64,000 nucleotides of DNA from Oncomelania hupensis (Eukaryota; Mollusca; Gastropoda; Littorinimorpha; Pomatiopsidae). The position numbers and the translations under genes were made by a program. Positions 57,852 through 64,000 of this stretch are shown here, piece by piece. The stretch covers positions 21,175,819 through 21,239,818 of the forward strand of contig CM072511.1 in NCBI GenBank assembly GCA_036898135.1, given 5' to 3'. How positions within the stretch are numbered: position 1 is the first letter of the stretch; each line of letters begins with the position of its first letter. A model generated the notes under the pieces. That model searched no databases and was not told the origin of the DNA. It was given only the letters and a program-made list of their open reading frames with translations.

Positions 57852-57941
57852 ACAGCGCAGCGGAGACGAGACGAGGCGAGGCCTTCTCACTGTTTCAACT
57901 TAAGAGTGAGAGAAGGCTTCGTCTAATCTCAGTTGCGCTGT
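57852..57941. repeat. 90-bp imperfect hairpin
   Basis: ACAGCGCA at the left and TGCGCTGT at the right, then partly paired GAGAC/GTCT segments and GCCTTCTCACT / AGTGAGAGAAGGC around a ~12-bp loop. Size is like a small MITE or a hairpin RNA precursor; nothing in the sequence decides between them. Confidence 0.7.
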
Positions 57942-59364
57942 GTGGTTACTTTTAGGGTACACATCTCGGTCCATAAGGAGAGTTAGATTCCTCGTTTGTT
58001 TTATTATGTGTTGACATTTTCCCTCTGTATTGAAATACACACTTTCACAGCCACATCAATTTATGCCTCCCTTTTGTGATCAGTCTATAATATAAGGTTA
58101 GGTCCAAGTTATCCAAACATTCGTAACTGCATTCTTTAATTTCCTCCCCTTTCATTTTCGTATCATGCGCAATGTGTTTTAAAAAATATTTTTGTCTTTC
58201 TTTCCTTTTTTCTTTCTATTCAGTAGCTTTAAAAAAAAGGTGTGACTGTGGCGCTTGACGATTTAAAACAAAAACTGGAATTTTGTTCTCTTCCCCTTTT
58301 ATTCCCCCCTCCCCTCCCCTCCCCTCCTACTTCTCCTCCAAAATGCACAGTCACATGTTACACACATGGGGATATAAAGAGAAAGGAAGAAATAAATAAA
58401 TAAAGAAAGAAGGAAGGGAAAGAAAGAAAGAACGACAGACAAGAAAAGAAGAGACATATTGCCATAACAGAGAAGGGCTGCGTCGTCATTTCTAAAGTAT
58501 CAGCGTCAATTAACATACGTCAGACTGCCTGTTTGTTTGGTTGAAACAGAAGACCAGTGGTAGTAAGCTGTGGTTGACAAGTGCTCCTTTTGGACTCCAA
58601 ACACAATCAGCGATGACAAACTGTGGGCTGACGACTCAGTGCAGTGCAGCCGACTGTGTTACGCTCTCGCAGAATTTTTCGCAATGTTTGTGGTGCAGCA
58701 AGGGTGATGCCTTTTATCAATTTTAGGACAATAAAAGAGGTTGTGCTTTCATACTTGATTTTGATAATGGTCTGAATTTCTGATGTATTCAGTTTGTTTT
58801 GTAAATAACTGATGGAAAGTTTTCGTTGTGTTTTTTTCTCTCGTCTGTTATGTAGTGCACAGTACTTCCCAAAAGACATTAAACAAAAATAAATTCTCAT
58901 TGGTTGAGAATTAACTGAACATTTTTGACACTTAAAAACGAAAGGTATTTGTTTCTTTATTTTGTTTGCTTGTAAACAGGTCATTGGAGCTTTTTTGCTT
59001 TTGTGTGTTTTGTTGTTAACATTCAATTAGAAGAGCTGGTTTAAAATATGTCTGGAGTTACCACCAAGACATGACAAGGGACCTTTGAAGTGTAAGAAGA
59101 AAAATGAAAATAAATTGTGGTCTTGACATTTTTATTTGCCGCAGCTGCATATGGAACTAAATACAATAGGCTATGAGCTAAAACAAACAGTAATTAAAGA
59201 GGCGTAACGGGAATGAATTAATGAAAATGAATAAAAAAAATAAATCATATAAAAAATAAAATAAAATAAAAAGTACTTAGAACATAAAGAAATTCAAACA
59301 AACTTAAAGAAACAAAAATCTACAACACTTAAAACCCGTGTTTAAAAGCAAACAATGCCAGAAT
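57942..59364. other. No gene recognised
   Basis: A 139-codon minus-strand frame (58607-59026) was examined; no recognisable domain. Confidence 0.5.
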
Positions 59365-59592
59365 GAACGTTGAAGTTTAACGTCTACACCCACCATTGGC
59401 GATAAGGGAGACGGGGATAGCCATCCCGGAAAGGAGGGGGGTAAGGACCTAATTAAACACTGAACCCTCGGAGCAATCATGCTGCTCGTAGTGAAAATGA
59501 CCACTTTTTATCTTTTGCCCACCACGGGGTTGGAACCTGGGTTGATCGGTGTGCCAGGCGAACGCTCTCCCACCGAGCCACGGCGATGGGAC
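59365..59592 (-). mobile_element. SINE-A, copy 4 (minus)
   Basis: TTAACGTCTACACCCACCAT, TTGGCGATAAGGGAGACGGG and the tRNA head (revcomp with GGTTCCAACC) match 10861-11100 in reverse. Confidence 0.88.
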
Positions 59593-59784
59593 ACCAGCAA
59601 CGTTTAAATTAAAAGCCAATGAAAACTAAAGGAGAGAGGGAATGGTGGGAGCGGGGATGAGGGAGGGGAAGTGGAGATGCAAAGCTCCTTAGCAACTATT
59701 AGCAAGACAAAGAGAGAGTTTAATAATAGGGGTTATACATTTTTTTTAAATTAATACGATGAAAACCATCCAACCAACCAGTCA

Positions 59785-59873
59785 CTCACTCACACACACA
59801 CACCTACACACTCACACACACACGCATACACCCCCACACACACACGCACACACACACACACACACACCAAACA
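59785..59873. repeat. Interrupted (CA)n microsatellite
   Basis: CA with TA, CC and CG breaks. Confidence 0.95.
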
Positions 59874-59973
59874 GTACAAACAAGTGCAACAAAAAACGCA
59901 AAACGATGCTTGCAAACAGCTAATGAGAATGAATGAGGAGGAAAATAAACCCGCCTTAAAATGTAGTAGATGG

Positions 59974-60152
<179 letters not shown>

Positions 60153-60758
60153 GCTTAATAACTATGGGGTTGTCAGAAGCTTTGTAAGGATTATCAAGCC
60201 TTTATAGTGGGATCACCCTTCTTGGCATTGCAATTTGTACACTCTTGGCTACTTGCCGAATAGCCTGCATGTATCGTCTTAGAGCCTTTTTATGTTTAGC
60301 TGGTTTTATTGCCGACTTCTATTAGGTCTTACAGCTGACTTGTGTTGCCTTATAGCCGATTTGTGTAGTCTTAATAAGTTAATATTTTAGTTTTTAACTG
60401 TATCCTTTTTCTATTACCATGCCTTTTGTTTTCGTTTTTTCCAATGTAGGTATGAGAGAGATTGTGTGTGTGTGTTTGTGTGAGAGTGATGTTGTGTGTG
60501 TCCTTGTTTACACAGCGTTATCTGGACAAATCAGTGAACATCTACATAACTTGTATTGACATGCCTACTTGTTTTGACGTCAGAACAATGATCCGTTAGG
60601 GTTAGGGCTGGGTTAGGGTTCGAACACTTCAAAGTACTTAAAAATGGGGACGAAATATGACCCATTGTCAGCATAACGTAGGTGGCGTCTCGGGAAAGTC
60701 ATGATAATACTGTGTTACCTCGGCTGTGTGTTTGAGTGTGTGTGTGTGTGTGTGGGGC
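60153..60758. other. No gene; telomere-like patch
   Basis: Contains TTAGGGTTAGGGCTGGGTTA at about 60596-60615 and (TG)n runs at 60465-60500 and 60735-60753. Confidence 0.55.
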
Positions 60759-61482
60759 TGTATTCATGGCGTTTTGGGTTTATAAACCTTGCACACTTAG
60801 TATACAATGGGTTCACAAACAAAAATGGGGTACCAATTTGTAAACCCATTTTGTTTTCCATTGAAATGCGCTGAAGTGCTCTTTAAGTGCATGCAAGTGC
60901 AGTTGTAGTGCATGGAAGTGCAGTTGTAGTGCATGTGCACTTAAAGTTCACTTTGCGAAGTGCAGTTGTAGTGCATGTGCACTTAAAGTTCACTTGGCCA
61001 AGTGTAGTTGTAGTGCATGTGCACTACAACTACACCAGGTCAAGTGTAGTTGTAGTGCACATGCACTACAAGTACACTTGCCCTGTTGTAGTTGTAGTGC
61101 ATCTTCCAGACGGGTAGGATAAGGAACTTTCCTCGACGATTAGGGTAAGGCAGTGCCTCGACGATTAGGGTAAGGCAGTGCCTCGACGATTAGGGTAAGG
61201 CAGTGCCTCGAAAAGGGTCAGGGCTAGTTGCAGCGCTGCAACTAGCCCTGACCCTAACCCTTTTCGAGGCACTGCCTTACCCTAATCGTCGAGGCACTGC
61301 CTTACCCTAATCGTCGAGGAAAGTTCCTTATCCTAGCTGTGTTTTTGAACAAACTTGACCTACTTCGTCTCTAAGAGGCGAGGAAAATTGCTAAAAGTAG
61401 CCGTTTTTCGAAGAAAGTTGACCTAATTCGCCGCCTAAGAGGCGCGAAGTACGTCAAAGGACCCCATTTTGACATGAATACA
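60759..61482. mobile_element. Foldback element with nested palindromes
   Basis: Ends TGTATTCATG and CATGAATACA. Inside: palindromic AGTTGTAGTGCATGTGCACT-type repeats (60895-61100); a palindrome centred at 61234/61235 with arms 61115-61234 and 61235-61335; and a two-copy ~60-bp direct repeat (61336-61455). Left arm holds three copies of a 25-bp unit, right arm two. Right arm has one extra TTAGGG-type hexamer. It lies between (TG)n arrays, so a target duplication cannot be read. Confidence 0.8.
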
Positions 61483-61485
61483 AGT

Positions 61486-61489
61486 ATGG

Positions 61490-61521
<32 letters not shown>

Positions 61522-61540
61522 GTGTGTGTGTGTGTGTAAT
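61486..61540. repeat. (GT)n microsatellite
   Basis: About 50 bp with one GC break, directly after the foldback element. Confidence 0.96.
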
Positions 61541-61942
61541 GGTGGAGAGGGTTTGGGGAGAGAGAAGATGATAGAGGGAGAGACGGGGGTGTGTTGGTAT
61601 CTTGTGAGTTTGTCCCCTGAATCTATAGTCTTTATATGAGAGCCTCTCGATCCTCTAGTTTACATTTGAGGCAGCCCATTTGTATAATCGTGGTTTTGTT
61701 TATGGCGTGTTGTAGTTTTATTTGCGGCATTGCATCTACACATTCCCCACTCACCAAAGGTTATTCTTATTCCGCAGCTTGGTGAATGTTGTTTATTGTG
61801 TGTAGTTGAGGTTTGATTCCCGAATGAACCTAAACAATGTTCCAAATGCTTAAAAGGCCTTGAAATCACCTAAACAATCTCAGTTCTCATTATTAGGTAT
61901 ACAGTAAGTAATTGTCTCTTTGCTTTAAATATTTTATATGCA
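61541..61942. other. No gene recognised
   Basis: A 69-codon minus-strand frame with no motif. Confidence 0.6.
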
Positions 61943-62247
61943 TATCCTATCCTATCCTGTAACTCAAAGGACGTAGGGGCACTACAGATGATCGTTTAAC
62001 CAGCGTACTCCATCTTTCTCTGTCCTCAGCAACCTTCATGGCTTCGCTCAGTGTCAAGCCCGTCTATTCTCGAAATGTTGTCCTCCCGCTTCTTTTTCTG
62101 TCTCCCTCTTCTTCTGCCTCCTTGCACCGTGCCTTGCAGGATGGTCTTTGCAAGGCCTGATGCTCTGGTGAAGTGGCCATACCATCGGAGTTTCCGTTTC
62201 TTCACCACTGTAAGCATGTCATCATATTGTCCAATGGCTTGTGTGAA
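61943..62247 (-). mobile_element. LINE copy, ~305 bp (minus)
   Basis: Tail (TATCC)n at 61943-61957, then ORF2 C-terminus with KKRKLRWYGH, GLAKTILQGTVQGG and RRRGR. It ends in the codons for TQAIGQ. No clear target duplication. Confidence 0.88.
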
Positions 62248-63183
62248 TAGCAAAACGGAAAAGGCGGAATGCACGCCCATGAAATCTTTTAACAATTCAA
62301 TGTTCGCTAGTTTTGCTTCATATAAAGCGAACGAAATAAATAAAGGATATTACTGGTAATAATTATATAACAAAATAAATAAAATACAATTAATAAATAA
62401 AGAGAAGATAGAGAAGTTACAAAACACTTCGTTTGTTATTTCAAAGACTACTAATTTATTTTTAGACTCGTTTTAAGGGCGCGGGCATGTTTGGGGAAAC
62501 TGTTAGAAATTGCGTAGCAATTTTCAATGCCTTTAAATTAGTATAATTACTTTCTTCAAGATATATACCCCTAAAAATAATAATAATTTAAAAAATAAAT
62601 AAATAAATAAATAAATAAATTTCTATTAAAGTGACGGGTACCGATAACTGATTGCCACTATTTTAAATATTCCAAATGTCTACGGAGGAATTCCAAAACA
62701 TATCCATTACTGGTTAAATTAAAAACACATTTATTAAGTTCGCAAGCGTCGAAAAGCGTGACATTCGCGTAAAACTATCCAACACACCAAGGCTGAAGCA
62801 TGTTTTGTATCACAATAACGATGGGCGTTGAATGAACTGATTAATGAGATTTTTCTCCGTGAAGAAATGTTAGATTTTATTTACCAATGACACGTGCACA
62901 TCTAAAACTCGTGTGTAAACTCAGTTTGGCCTTCTATAGTTCTACCAACTCAAATGGAAAAAACAAACAACCTGGACATGAGATATGGAATTCGATTCTT
63001 CAGTTGGCTTTGAACTCCTTGAAGAAGCAGTTTAACTAACGTGTTAAGAACTTTTTTTTTTCTTAACGTCTGTTGCGTTGTATCTCATTTTCCTCTTGTA
63101 ACTTGTCTTCAGACGTAAAAGTCACAAAATCTTTACTCCACAAAAAATAAAAGGAAAACCTTTGCGTGCCGCTTTGCCAATAA
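62248..63183. other. No gene recognised
   Basis: AT-rich, with (AAAT)n at 62588-62621. Confidence 0.6.
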
Positions 63184-64000
63184 ATCCTATCCTATCCCGT
63201 AACTCGAAGGTCGTTGGGCACCACAGATTATCGTTTACCCAGCGTACTCCATCTTTTTCTGTCCTCAGCAACCCTCATGGCTTCGCTCAGTGTCAAGCCA
63301 GTCTATTCTCGAATGTTGTCCTCCTACATCTTTTTCTGTCTCCCTCTTCTTCTGCCTCCTTGCACCGTGCCTTGCAGATGGTTTTTGCAAGGCCTGATGC
63401 TCTGGTGACGTAGCCATACCATCGGAGTTTCCTTTTATTCACCACTGTGAGCATGTCATCATGTTGTCCAATGGCTTGTGTGATGGTCTGTCGGATTTCG
63501 TCGTTGGTGTTGGAAATGCCCAGAAGTCTTCTGTAGCATCTCATCTCCATGCTTTGTATTCTTCGTTATAGATCTGCTGTGAGGGTCCATGTTTCGCAAG
63601 CGTATAGGAAGATGGAGATGACAAGAGAGCGCAGCAGCCTTACCTTGGAATGTAGACTGATTGTCCTGTCTTTCCAAAGGGGCTTCAACCTTGTCAGGGC
63701 AGCAGTAGTTTGTAATCCTGGAGTGGACTTCCTGTCGGGACACGTTGTCTGATACAATGGCTCCTAAATATTTGAAGCTATGCACTGTGTTGGAGGATTG
63801 GCCTTTGATGTCCTTGTTAATGCCGTTGGTGTTGTTGGTCATCATTTTGTTCTTCTCTGCATTTATTTCCATTCCATAGGCTCTGGAGGTGGTGTCAAGC
63901 CTCTGTACCAGCTGTTCAAGTTCTTGTTCCTCTCCAGCCAATCCATCAATGTCATCCGCCAAACAAAAGTTGGAGATTGCTCTACCTCCTATGCTGACTA
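63184..64000 (-). mobile_element. LINE copy with RT catalytic motif, runs off the window
   Basis: Longest copy here (817 bp visible). Going 5' from the tail: SSVVP end region, GRRRG-type region with a frameshift, KLRWYGYVTRA, EMRCYRRLLGIS with a deletion, ACETWTLTADL, HSFKYLGAIVSD, AYGMEINAEKNKMM, and LADDIDGLAGEE at ~63935-63965, the RT motif C with DD. The frame is broken near 63390, 63510 and 63660. The 5' end lies beyond 64000. Confidence 0.92.

Noticed and set aside
60596..60625. True telomere
   Set aside because: Only a few TTAGGG-like units, degenerate and internal, with ordinary sequence on both sides.
60887..61117. 76-codon Val/His-rich frame
   Set aside because: It is the translation of palindromic repeats in the foldback element.

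Overview
The window is eukaryotic, metazoan genomic DNA. It has long microsatellites, tRNA-derived SINEs, 5'-truncated LINEs with short target-site duplications, one LTR retrotransposon, and no operon-like gene packing. The density of (TC)n, (CTGT)n and (CTAT)n arrays and the style of the SINE and LINE families suggest a lophotrochozoan, most likely a mollusc and perhaps a gastropod. That assignment is inference. I could not confidently identify any host protein-coding gene. The best candidate host feature is a CpG-rich promoter-like block at 17900-18260.

The only long coding region is the single frame (25937-29488) of a complete-looking LTR retrotransposon at 24768-30359. Its 616-bp LTRs appear identical base for base and it is flanked by the 5-bp duplication GCATC, so the insertion is very young. 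The frame encodes Gag (Arg/Glu-rich coiled coil, capsid with a SCAN-like C-terminal half, CCHC knuckle), an aspartic protease (DSG) and a Ty3/Gypsy integrase (HHCC, DDE, GPY/F). Only after the integrase come two short reverse transcriptase pieces. Integrase before RT is the pol order of the Gmr1-like group. The RT catalytic core and RNase H are missing, yet the frame is open, so this looks like a non-autonomous derivative moved recently by a relative. The U3 and the leader just before gag carry clusters of heat-shock-element pentamers; the leader has three perfect GAA-TTC-GAA triads.

Other elements: (1) ten copies of one non-LTR retrotransposon whose ORF2 runs straight into its own (GGATA)n tail, including a twin-primed inverted copy (12126-12651), a 49-bp copy (56570-56618) and one split by a 256-bp MITE (31411-31666); (2) a 0.6-0.7 kb retroposon, 'family A', at 317, 10167, 13005, 46645 and 48589; (3) two tRNA-derived SINE families; (4) a ~0.7 kb 'repeat D' at 18845-19785 (split by a LINE) and 41690-42370; (5) a 724-bp foldback element with nested palindromes at 60759-61482; (6) several minisatellites and satellite-like tandem repeats.

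Layout: 1-9.5 kb is mostly satellite and microsatellite; 10-24.7 kb is nested retroposons around the candidate promoter; 24.8-30.4 kb is the LTR element; 30.6-49.3 kb is mixed retroposons; 50.8-59.3 kb is sparse non-coding DNA; 59.4-64 kb holds a SINE, the foldback element and two LINE copies, the last running off the window.
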